Source: an uncultured Collinsella sp.
GTDB lineage: Bacteria > Actinomycetota > Coriobacteriia > Coriobacteriales > Coriobacteriaceae
Length of the DNA: 24,926 bases
Reading direction: 5' to 3'
Assembly (NCBI GenBank): GCA_900547765.1
Contig: URIA01000032.1
Location: 1-24,926 of the forward strand
Below are positions 1 to 7,025 of the stretch, one piece after another. The position numbers and the translations under genes were made by a program. Position 1 is the stretch's first letter, and every line of letters begins with the position of its first letter. The notes under the pieces are model-generated. The model was not told the origin of the DNA and did no database searches. It saw only the letters and a program-made list of their open reading frames with translations.

Positions 1-30
1 CATTCAGAAGCACCTACGTTCCTCAAAGAA

Positions 31-51
31 CTGTTAGATTAAAAGTAACAG
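31..51. repeat. Inverted repeat, operator-like
   Basis: Perfect 6-bp arms CTGTTA (31-36) and TAACAG (46-51) flank a 9-base A-rich spacer. A related GTTA/TAAC arrangement lies at 3215-3227 in the divergent control region of the ABC/DUF2975 genes. The resemblance suggests a binding site of the same regulator, perhaps serving a gene beyond the left edge. This rests on sequence likeness only. Confidence 0.3.
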
Positions 52-100
52 ACCGGATGAAGATACGTGCGACGGGGGCGAGGCGAATGGCTGAACGGTA

Positions 101-128
101 TCGATATGCGGGTTTAACGGCATATCGA
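101..128. repeat. 9-bp perfect inverted repeat downstream of the ABC ATPase gene
   Basis: TCGATATGC (101-109) and GCATATCGA (120-128) form a perfect 9-bp stem with a 10-base loop. It lies about 25 bases past the stop of the leftward ABC gene, where a terminator is expected, but no T-run follows on either strand. It may be a weak or factor-assisted 3' end hairpin. Confidence 0.35.
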
Positions 129-153
129 CCACATAGATTATTAACTCGCATTT

Positions 154-894
154 CTACCCGCCCTTTTCGTAGAGTCGCCGATACGTGCTTAGCGCACCCT
201 CGGCGCGTCCGGCAGGCTTTGCGAAATGGGATCCAGGAGACTTCGGCGCAGCATCATCTTGCGGAATGCTTCTAATGAGCCTCCCATCCTTCAAAAACAG
301 AATCTCATCGCACAGCCTATCGACCGAATCCAAGATGTGGGATGACATGATGATGCACGTACCAGAATCGGCCAGCTTCCTGAGAATCTCGGAATGCAAG
401 TCCACCCTGCTGGGGTCGAGCGCGTTCATGGGCTCATCTAATAGAAGGTACCGCGCGCCCGTCGCATACGCAATCGCCAGGGTAAGCTGCTGCTTCATGC
501 CCTGGCTCAGAGTGCGGATCCTCATCTTCGCGAACTCGCCTATCTGCGTTTGTTCCACTATCTCTTCGATATCGCGAGCATGCGGCCACATATCGCAAAC
601 CATCTTGAGGTGATCTTCCGCACGCAATCCGGGATACAGCAGCGTCCCCTCACCAGGTGCATAGAAGATCATAGAACGGACCTCTCTCGCACCCGTACCC
701 TGCACCTCATCCAGAACGATGCTCCCGTCCACGCGAGGACCCGGCAAACCTGCCATCGCACGCAGCAACGTCGTCTTTCCATGCCCGTTCGGAGCGACGA
801 GACCGTAGACCGTACCCGGGGCAAACTCAGCGTTCACCGAATCTACGAGCACCTTCTTTCCATAAGAGATCGTCAGCGTTTGAAGGTCAATCAT
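154..894 (-). CDS. ABC transporter ATP-binding protein (exporter type)
   Basis: This is the nucleotide-binding subunit of an ABC exporter, which drives transport by the permease encoded just upstream. Numbered from the upstream ATG at 903, Walker A is APNGHGKTT (37-45), with Ala where most family members have Gly. The signature is LSQGMKQQ (132-139), Walker B RYLLLDEP (151-158), D-loop NALD (160-163) and the H-loop His is 189. About 246-249 residues is normal for the single-domain YxlF/CcmA-like class. Two starts are possible. ATG at 901-903 overlaps the permease stop as ATGA but sits directly against the AAGGGG box. ATG at 892-894 has that box nine bases upstream and is preferred. Overlap implies translational coupling with the permease. 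The substrate cannot be told from the sequence. Confidence 0.9.
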   Translation of the reverse strand: MIDLQTLTISYGKKVLVDSVNAEFAPGTVYGLVAPNGHGKTTLLRAMAGLPGPRVDGSIVLDEVQGTGAREVRSMIFYAPGEGTLLYPGLRAEDHLKMVCDMWPHARDIEEIVEQTQIGEFAKMRIRTLSQGMKQQLTLAIAYATGARYLLLDEPMNALDPSRVDLHSEILRKLADSGTCIIMSSHILDSVDRLCDEILFLKDGRLIRSIPQDDAAPKSPGSHFAKPAGRAEGALSTYRRLYEKGG

Positions 895-899
895 CGAGA

Positions 900-3122
900 T
901 CATCCCCTTTCGATCTTTGGAACACTCAGGCGCACCATCAACGGAGATACGGCGCCCAAGACCACCAGCAGAGCGCCCGATGCGCCGACGACCTCTCCAA
1001 AAGGCATCGCGTTCGTCCCTCGCCCAAGGAACCCAATCGTCCCCACCTGGGAAGCGGAATCAAACGAGGCGAATGGAGCCAGCAGCGCGACGCCCATGCC
1101 CACGCTTTCAACATGAGCGCTCAACGAACCCAACACCAAGAGAACCGCGCAAACCATTCCGGTGACAACGGGGTTGCGGCTAATCGCTGCTGTCAACGCA
1201 GCGACGACGGAAATCACGCCGTATGCCATGACCAGCAACGGAATACTGCACAACACCGCCTCCCCCACCGTGGACGTTGTCGAAGCTCCCGCCCGAATGA
1301 GAGCGACGGGATACTCCGATCCACCCGCACCGTTCTTAATCACGGACACAACGACAGCGGGAACCATCGACACCAAAAGCAGCACCAAGCCAAGCAGGAG
1401 AGCCAGCGCAACAGCCGTCAGAAAACGCACATGCGCTGTTGCGGGGATCTGGAGAACCAGAAGGGAACGACACTGCAGGTGGGTGCACGCGAGCGATGTG
1501 ACAACCACGGGCAACAGCAAAAATAAGGAGGGAAGCGCTGCCTGGAGATACGAAAGGAGGATTAATGGGGGCATCTTCGTACTTAACTCGTAAACCTTGG
1601 GGTCCGGCAAGCTCGCGATCGACTCAAGCAGAAGGGCGCGCGCCTCCGCACGAGAAGGAGTCTCCGGCTCGATTCCGATCGATTGCAGGAGAGTCGCATC
1701 TGCCGCGCCCAGCTCACCTCGAGCGCGCTCGTACGTCGCAAGGCTTCGAAACCCCTCCGCAGGCATAGGCGCGTACACGAAACCCGAAAGAGCATCCCGC
1801 ATGTCTTCCAGGGCCGCTTTGCCCTCGACATCCATATTCGCAGCGTTCTGCTCTAGATACCGATCTATTGAACGGAGCTCCCCATCCCTATACCGAACAG
1901 CGGAAACGTTATCAGCGTCAGGAAACATCTCGACCAGAGCCGGGGCCAGCATCGTCGTCGACATTGCAATCGCGCATACGGCGAGGGTAGGAGAACGCAG
2001 GAGCAGTTTCCCCATCGTTCTTACGTATGCAACGGCGGAGGCACAAGCGCTCGAACGAGTTGCCGTTCTCGATGCAGTGAAGGAACCTCTCTCAAGACAA
2101 ATCGGGGATATCGGGCACGCGCAGCCGCTCTTTCCAGCAACGCAAAGCAGGCTAATTGCCAGCACCTCGATCCCGATTGCGCATACGAGGGCAATCGCGC
2201 CACGCTCGAAGCAAAGTCCAGGCAGATTCACTATCTGCGTTGTCGGGTACGGGCTATAGGCGCCGACGGTCAACTCAGTGTTCGCATACGTAAGGGGATT
2301 CAACAGGGCGAACTCACGTAAAGCGATGGATCTTCCGTAATACCCGGGAACCATCGTCACCCCCATCAGGGCACATACGAACACGATTCCAAGCGTAGGG
2401 TTATTGGCAATCTTCACGGCAAGGTGAACGACAAGCGAGATGAACTCTGCCACCAAGAATTGCAAGATGGCCGTCTGCGCGAACACCAGCCAAGCCGGTT
2501 TGATAACCGGAGTCGCATATTGAATGTAGCCTATCGGATAGAACGGCGAGCCCGGGCCATTCTTCACAAGCGCGGCGATTATCCCTGGAAGATTGATGGC
2601 GAGGACGGCAAGCATTGCAAAAACACTCGCCCATACGCTCGATGCAACAAGTCTACCCAGCTCGCCCATCGGTGCCTGGATGATGAGCTTTTCACGTTTG
2701 TTAAGACGCGCGGCAAGGAACGAGACGGCAACGGCCGTTGCGACCCATAGCAAGTACTCCTTCGATCCGTCATAATAGGTGTACTCTCCATCCGATATCT
2801 GCAGAAACGGAAGTAGGGGAGAGAGCGGTGCCAAGATAAGACGTCCCGCGGCAAGAGGGTACAGAAGCGCGGGCATGCTTGATGAAGAGGTATAGACACC
2901 GTCCTCCCCCGCATTCACAAGCGCATCCGCATAGGATGCTGACAATTCCTGCTCAACACGGGTTATTCCCGACTCGAGGTATTCGACCCGTCCGTCGATG
3001 CCAGCCGCGCTCCTGAAGACGGGCAGAGCACAAAGAACCATCAACGCAACAACGACAACACAGAGCGACCTGGAGGAGAGAAGCGACCTAAAGATCGCCT
3101 TCGAGATTTTGAGCATATTCAT
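900..3122 (-). CDS. ABC transporter permease, internally duplicated membrane protein
   Basis: A large polytopic membrane protein of about 740 residues that partners the ATPase it overlaps. It is built of two similar halves. Numbered from the ATG at 3140, the segment LVKNGPGSPFYPI (191-203) matches VIKNGAGGSEYPV (600-612), ANNPTLGIVFVCALMGV (245-261) matches SRNPVVTGMVCAVLLVL (654-670), and both halves begin with one membrane helix (about 25-42 and 380-402) followed by an extracytoplasmic region. The second outer region (about 403-520) is polar and possibly helical. A Cys/Ser-rich linker (about 335-365) joins the halves. ATG at 3140 lacks a good ribosome binding site; ATG at 3122 has AAGG six bases upstream and is preferred. 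I infer one chain replaces the usual two permease subunits. Family assignment (ABC-2-like) is by general appearance. Confidence 0.8.
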   Translation of the reverse strand: MNMLKISKAIFRSLLSSRSLCVVVVALMVLCALPVFRSAAGIDGRVEYLESGITRVEQELSASYADALVNAGEDGVYTSSSSMPALLYPLAAGRLILAPLSPLLPFLQISDGEYTYYDGSKEYLLWVATAVAVSFLAARLNKREKLIIQAPMGELGRLVASSVWASVFAMLAVLAINLPGIIAALVKNGPGSPFYPIGYIQYATPVIKPAWLVFAQTAILQFLVAEFISLVVHLAVKIANNPTLGIVFVCALMGVTMVPGYYGRSIALREFALLNPLTYANTELTVGAYSPYPTTQIVNLPGLCFERGAIALVCAIGIEVLAISLLCVAGKSGCACPISPICLERGSFTASRTATRSSACASAVAYVRTMGKLLLRSPTLAVCAIAMSTTMLAPALVEMFPDADNVSAVRYRDGELRSIDRYLEQNAANMDVEGKAALEDMRDALSGFVYAPMPAEGFRSLATYERARGELGAADATLLQSIGIEPETPSRAEARALLLESIASLPDPKVYELSTKMPPLILLSYLQAALPSLFLLLPVVVTSLACTHLQCRSLLVLQIPATAHVRFLTAVALALLLGLVLLLVSMVPAVVVSVIKNGAGGSEYPVALIRAGASTTSTVGEAVLCSIPLLVMAYGVISVVAALTAAISRNPVVTGMVCAVLLVLGSLSAHVESVGMGVALLAPFASFDSASQVGTIGFLGRGTNAMPFGEVVGASGALLVVLGAVSPLMVRLSVPKIERG

Positions 3123-3155
3123 CGCCAACCTTAACCTCATCCAGTCGGAACAGAG

Positions 3156-3178
3156 GGGCCGAACAAAATGCTCGGCCC
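3156..3178. repeat. Hairpin in the leader of the ABC operon
   Basis: GGGCCGA (3156-3162) and TCGGCCC (3172-3178) form a perfect 7-bp stem with a 9-base loop, just upstream of the permease start in the transcribed direction. No U-tract follows, so it is not a standard terminator; it could affect leader folding. Confidence 0.35.
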
Positions 3179-3201
3179 TTATTACTTGCCGGCAAAGTCA
3201 A

Positions 3202-3229
3202 TTTAACATAAACTGTTAAAAAGTAACCT
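3202..3229. promoter_or_regulatory. Palindromic operator candidate in the divergent control region
   Basis: Between the ABC operon (minus) and the DUF2975/HTH pair (plus), TTTAACA (3202-3208) and TGTTAAA (3214-3220) form perfect 7-bp arms around a 5-base spacer. The right arm is reused in GTTA (3215-3218) and TAAC (3224-3227). AT-rich DNA around it is suited to promoters, but I cannot assign -35/-10 boxes with confidence. The downstream HTH protein is the natural candidate ligand; this is inference. Confidence 0.4.
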
Positions 3230-3257
3230 GAGTTTTTTAAATTCTTCGGAGGTTATT

Positions 3258-3770
3258 ATGAGTTCCGACAATCGCACTCCCCGGCTTCATTCCTTCCGCA
3301 TCGCATGTGCGATAGCCTCTGCGACCCTTTGCGCCACCGCCATCGCACAAGTGGCGTTCTCCTTAAAGCCAGCAATCGAAGTGCTCGACAACCCTGTAAT
3401 TGCAGACTCCCCCGCGTATCCAGCCCTTGCGATCTCGACATTGGTCCCTGCCGTCATCGGTATCGCTACGACCATCCTCAGCGCCGTTCTCGTGTGGACG
3501 ATCAAGAGCGGAGACCCCTTCAAGAAAGGGTCTGCGACATGCTTGAAGGTGCTCGGCATTCTCTTCGTTGTTCAAGCTGCCACCAGCCTCTACGCCGGCT
3601 CACTCAAAACCTCCGTTTCGATGTTTGGCGGCGAGGGGACCGTCGGCGCCCAAGAGATCGCTTCATCATTCGATTGGACCTCTCTGGTTCTCGGCATCGT
3701 CCTGTTCATGCTTTCCCAGCTCTTCTTGTACGCCCGAGAGCTGTACCTCGACTCCGACGAGATTGCGTAA
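3258..3770 (+). CDS. DUF2975 family membrane protein
   Basis: A 170-residue protein with four predicted membrane helices (about 13-36, 56-82, 97-115, 139-160). The GDPFKK-x7-VLG stretch (85-100), just before helix 3, matches the conserved G-x-PF...L-x-x-IG feature of DUF2975 proteins, whose function is not established. Members commonly sit directly upstream of a small YozG-like HTH regulator, as here. The start is supported by GGAGG at 3248-3252, five bases before the ATG. It is divergent from the ABC operon and shares its control region. The family name comes from topology, this motif and the neighbour; no search was done. Confidence 0.75.
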   Translation: MSSDNRTPRLHSFRIACAIASATLCATAIAQVAFSLKPAIEVLDNPVIADSPAYPALAISTLVPAVIGIATTILSAVLVWTIKSGDPFKKGSATCLKVLGILFVVQAATSLYAGSLKTSVSMFGGEGTVGAQEIASSFDWTSLVLGIVLFMLSQLFLYARELYLDSDEIA

Positions 3771-3779
3771 GGAAACGCC

Positions 3780-4031
3780 ATGCCCGTAATTGTTCGCCTC
3801 GACAAGATCATGGCCGAGCGAAAGATTTCCTCGAACGAACTTGCCGAAAGGATTGGAACCACGCCCGTGAACCTGTCCCGTATTAAAAAAGGGCATATTC
3901 GCGGCATTCGCTTCAACACACTCGAGCAGCTATGCCTCGCCCTTCGTTGCCAACCCGGAGACCTTCTCGAAGTCATGAGCGAAGAGGATGCCCGAAAGGA
4001 GTTCGGACTCGATTGGTCCGCCGAGGATTAG
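3780..4031 (+). CDS. YozG-like Cro/C1-type HTH transcriptional regulator
   Basis: An 83-residue DNA-binding protein with one XRE-type helix-turn-helix: the helix with ELAERIGTT, then the recognition helix around NLSRIKKG (about residues 20-42), then FNTLEQLCLALRCQPGDLLE, the typical family ending. Such proteins pair with DUF2975 membrane proteins, and this one starts nine bases after the DUF2975 stop, with AAGGA overlapping that stop as its ribosome binding site. It probably controls its own operon and perhaps the divergent ABC genes. The last few residues (WSAED) abut an integrase remnant in the same reading frame, so the natural C-terminus may have been changed by that junction. Confidence 0.88.
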   Translation: MPVIVRLDKIMAERKISSNELAERIGTTPVNLSRIKKGHIRGIRFNTLEQLCLALRCQPGDLLEVMSEEDARKEFGLDWSAED

Positions 4032-4757
4032 AGGGCGGTCGTACTCGCCCTGCACACGGGGATGCGAATCGGCGAGGTCTGCGGCCTTCGGTGGTGCGAT
4101 GTGGATTTCGAGACGGGCCTGATCTCGATCAGACACTCGGTGGCGTACGCGAAGGGAATGGGTTCGTTCATCAAGGACACCAAGACCCATGACGCCAGGG
4201 GTATCCCCATCGACCCGGTCGGCCTACTCCCCTTCCTGAAGGAGACCCACGAGATCGACTGCGGAAAGCTGCGCTTGCGCGGCCTTACCGGGGCGGTCGA
4301 GATCGGGGACTGCTACATCCTGTCGGAGCCGGGCGCGACCTTCGCGACGACAAGCTATATCCGCAGGGCGTTCAAGACGTTCTCGGAGACCAACGGCCTC
4401 ATGGGCACCAACGACGAGCTGATCACGTTCCACGGCCTTCGCCACACGTTCGCAACGCAGTGGATCCGCCAAGGCGGCGATATCAAGGCGCTCCAATCGA
4501 TCCTCGGCCACAAGGACGCCATGGCGACGCTCAACGTCTACGCCGACATCGAGCCCATCTCCAAAATCCATAACATGCTGCGCGCCACGCCGTGCCTTTG
4601 GCGCGGGCACCTCGGGCCGAGGGTCGATCCGGGTCCCATGTTCCAACAGAGGATCCAGGAGTCCATCGAGACGCTCCAGGCGTTCGGCTACGGCATCACC
4701 GAGCCGGACGACCGAAATATCGCCATACGCGACGTGAAGACGAACAGTTGGCTCTAG
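4032..4757 (+). pseudogene. Tyrosine recombinase/integrase, C-terminal catalytic remnant
   Basis: Conserved integrase sequence begins right after the HTH stop and in its frame: AVVLALHTGMRIGEVCGLRW, ten residues before the first ATG (4062). Counted from that Met, the catalytic set is intact: Arg2, Lys41, His124 and Arg127 (HGLRHTFAT), His150 (LGHKD), Tyr160 (NVYADI). The arm-binding and core-binding domains are missing and no ribosome binding site precedes the ATG, so I call it a truncated relic. After about residue 172 the sequence (to TNSWL) no longer resembles an integrase and is unrecognised. It marks past phage or integrative-element activity at the right edge of the accessory segment. 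Confidence 0.85.
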
Positions 4758-5083
4758 CTCACCGAGTACGCGGCAGTGCTGGGCCCATCCCAACTGAGGT
4801 CACGGTGGTCCGATAGGGGCGCCGCCCGCGGCATGCGCCGCGGAGCGGTATCCCCTACCGAAGGGCGGGGATGCCCTCCGCTTCCAGTTCGGAATCAGCC
4901 GTCGGAGGCGTTCGGCTGACTGCGGGAACGGCCTGTCCGCTCAATGTGTTCGGCTGAGATCGGAAATCAACCCAACACGATCCGGACACGCGCCAGACGG
5001 CTCTTCCCCGTACGGCCTTCCCCCTTACGCTCATGTTGCAGGCATGTAACGCCGCAGCGAGCGCGCCTTTTTTGCGCCAGACA
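4758..5083. other. Intergenic stretch with repeats, no gene seen
   Basis: No convincing gene here. It holds several short repeats: CCGCGG twice (4826-4831, 4838-4843); GGTATCCCC (4847-4855) pairing with GGGGATGCC (4867-4875); a 7-bp perfect inverted repeat TCAGCCG (4895-4901)/CGGCTGA (4913-4919); and a 10-bp direct repeat GTTCGGCTGA at 4910-4919 and 4948-4957. Lying after an integrase remnant, it may be decayed mobile-element DNA. No tRNA or clear attachment site was recognised. Confidence 0.5.
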
Positions 5084-5106
5084 GGTACAATGATGAACAC
5101 TGTACC
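5084..5106 (+). promoter_or_regulatory. Promoter -10 with overlapping palindrome upstream of the ACT gene
   Basis: TACAAT (5086-5091) resembles a -10 box. GGTACA (5084-5089) and TGTACC (5101-5106) are perfect 6-bp inverted arms with an 11-base spacer, covering the -10 and the likely start point. A protein bound there would block transcription. No good -35 box is visible at the right spacing. Confidence 0.4.
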
Positions 5107-5153
5107 GTAGCGGAGCGCCCCGCGCGCGCCGCAATCACGCGAAAGGGTTTCCC

Positions 5154-5441
5154 ATGGCCGAGATCTCGTCCTCCCGTATCGTCATCACCGTCCTTGGCAA
5201 GAACCGCCCCGGCATCGTCGCCGGCGTCACCCGCGTCCTGGGCGAGGCCAATGTCGACATCCGCGACATTACGCAGTCCATTATCGAGGACATCTTCACC
5301 ATGACCATGCTGGCCGACACCGCCGAGTCCAAGCTCGACTTCGCCGAGCTGCAGAAGGCGCTGGCCGAGGCCGGCGAGCTTTCGGGCGTCAACGTGTCCA
5401 TCCAGCGCGAGGATGTCTTTAACTTTATGTACCGCCTGTAG
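5154..5441 (+). CDS. ACT domain-containing protein (UPF0237-like)
   Basis: A 95-residue protein consisting of one ACT domain. The first strand and loop, IVITVLGKNRPGIVAGVTRV (residues 9-28), carry the typical D/N-R-P-G-I turn, followed by NVDIRDITQSII and a FTMTML strand. ACT domains bind small ligands, often amino acids, and regulate enzymes or act as sensors. UPF0237 members are usually about 90 residues and often precede a UPF0210 gene; here the next gene is instead citrate synthase, 78 bases on. AAAGGG six bases before the ATG supports the start. The ligand is unknown. Confidence 0.88.
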   Translation: MAEISSSRIVITVLGKNRPGIVAGVTRVLGEANVDIRDITQSIIEDIFTMTMLADTAESKLDFAELQKALAEAGELSGVNVSIQREDVFNFMYRL

Positions 5442-5519
5442 AGAACAGGTCGCCCGGGGACAGGCTGGCGCGTCTGCGCCCAAGCGCGCCGACCCGACGC
5501 GGCATAGAGAGGAGCGCAC

Positions 5520-6938
5520 ATGGCCTACGACGCCAAGAAAATCTATTACCGCTTCGACGACCACCTGAGCCGCCTGGTTCTGGACTACGAGGCAAGCCGC
5601 CAGATTTCGCCCGAAAGCGAAAACCTCTATTACGGCTTGCCGACCGATCCGTATGACGAGGGCCTGTTTGTCGAGCACAACGTCAAGCGCGGCCTGCGCA
5701 ATGCCGACGGTTCGGGCGTGGTCGCGGGCCTTACCCGCATCTCGGACGTGCACGGCTACAACAAGGTCGACGGCAAGGTCGTGCCCGACCAGGGCAAGCT
5801 TACGCTGCGCGGCTACAGCATCGAGGACTTGGTCAACAACGCCCAAGCCGAGAATCGCTACGGCTACGAAGAGGTCGCCTATTTGCTTATCACGGGCTCC
5901 CTGCCCACCAAGGATGAGCTTGACGGCTTTTGTGGCCGACTGGGCGCCTTTAGGCATCTGAGTGACGAATACGTCCGCGAGTTCCCCATGACCACGGTGT
6001 CGTCGAGCATCATGAATGTGCTTCAGCGCGCCGTGCTGCTGCTTTACGCCTTCGACGCCGAGCCCGACGTGATTACGCCCGAGCACGAGATCGACGTTGC
6101 CATCTCCATGCTCGCCCGTCTCCCCCGCATTGCCGCCTTCGCGCACATGGCATCGGTTGCCAAGCGCCACGGCTCCGAGATGCACGTGCCGCACCCGACG
6201 CCCGGCCTCTCCACCGCCGAGACCATCCTGCAGGTCCTGCGCGGCGGCATGGCGTTCACTCACGACGAAGCCATGCTGCTCGACGTTATGCTCATGCTGC
6301 ACGCCGAACACGGCGGCGGCAACAACTCCACCTTCGCCTGCCGCGTGCTGTCGTCTTCGGCCACCGACCCGTATTCCGCCTACGCCGCGGCTATCGGCTC
6401 GCTCAAGGGCCCGCGCCACGGTGGTGCCAATGCCAAGGTCGTGTCTATGCACGAGGACATCCGCGCGCATGTCTCCAACTGGGAGGACGAGGACGAGGTC
6501 GCGGCCTACCTGGGCAAGATCCTCGACAAGCAGGCCTTCGACGGCACGGGCCTCATCTACGGCATGGGCCACGCCGTCTATACGCTCAGCGACCCGCGCG
6601 CCGAGGTCTGCCGTCGTTACGCGCGCACACTTGCCGCCAAGAAGAACCTGGGCGATGAGTTCGCGCTCATCGAGCGCATCGAGCGCCTGGCACCCCAGGT
6701 CATGCGCGACCACGGCATGACCAAGCCCATCTGCGCCAACATCGACCTGTACACGGGCTTTATCTACAAGATGCTCGGCGTGCCCGAAACGCTCTTTACG
6801 CCGCTATTCGCCGTCGCCCGCATGGCCGGCTGGTCGGCACACCGCATGGAAGAGCTCTTCTGCGCGCACCGTATCATCCGCCCCGCCTATCGTCCGGTGA
6901 TCGAGCCGCTGGAGTACAAGCCGCTCGCCGACCGCTAG
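5520..6938 (+). CDS. Citrate synthase (citrate/2-methylcitrate type)
   Basis: Condenses oxaloacetate with acetyl-CoA (or a close acyl-CoA) to give citrate, feeding glutamate synthesis in an anaerobe. Key residues are visible: LHAEHGGGN (260-268, catalytic His264), GPRHGGAN (297-304, His300), GMGHAVYT (348-355) and NIDLYTGF (407-414, catalytic Asp409), with VARMAGWSAH near the C-terminus. At 472 residues it has the longer N-terminal region seen in Firmicutes-type enzymes, including GLTRISDVHGY (70-80). GAGAGGAG before the ATG supports the start. It follows the ACT gene with no terminator between them, so they are probably cotranscribed; a strong terminator follows. Strict citrate versus methylcitrate specificity cannot be read from sequence alone. 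Confidence 0.93.
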   Translation: MAYDAKKIYYRFDDHLSRLVLDYEASRQISPESENLYYGLPTDPYDEGLFVEHNVKRGLRNADGSGVVAGLTRISDVHGYNKVDGKVVPDQGKLTLRGYSIEDLVNNAQAENRYGYEEVAYLLITGSLPTKDELDGFCGRLGAFRHLSDEYVREFPMTTVSSSIMNVLQRAVLLLYAFDAEPDVITPEHEIDVAISMLARLPRIAAFAHMASVAKRHGSEMHVPHPTPGLSTAETILQVLRGGMAFTHDEAMLLDVMLMLHAEHGGGNNSTFACRVLSSSATDPYSAYAAAIGSLKGPRHGGANAKVVSMHEDIRAHVSNWEDEDEVAAYLGKILDKQAFDGTGLIYGMGHAVYTLSDPRAEVCRRYARTLAAKKNLGDEFALIERIERLAPQVMRDHGMTKPICANIDLYTGFIYKMLGVPETLFTPLFAVARMAGWSAHRMEELFCAHRIIRPAYRPVIEPLEYKPLADR

Positions 6939-6961
6939 GACGCGGACCGTTATAGAACTCG

Positions 6962-7000
6962 AGCGTGGCCAGGGCATCACCGCCCTCGGCCACGCTTTTT
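6962..7000 (+). terminator. Rho-independent terminator after citrate synthase
   Basis: AGCGTGGCC (6962-6970) pairs with GGCCACGCT (6988-6996), with an inner AGGGC/GCCCT extension, followed by TTTTT. It closes the ACT-citrate synthase unit. Confidence 0.92.
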
Positions 7001-7025
7001 ATGCCAGTAGAAAGGGCTTCATCAA

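Noticed and set aside
57..275. Small plus-strand reading frame at the left edge
   Set aside because: It overlaps the end of the ABC ATPase gene, lacks a ribosome binding site, and has an Arg-rich composition typical of a shadow.
4758..5153. tRNA or attachment site beside the integrase relic
   Set aside because: No cloverleaf, CCA end or TPsiC-like GGTTCGAATCC was seen on either strand.
5031..6713. Long open reading frame antisense to citrate synthase (560 codons)
   Set aside because: It is a frame shadow caused by GC-rich codon bias. The protein is low in recognisable motifs and rich in Val/Gly/Asp/His, while the opposite strand has an intact catalytic set.
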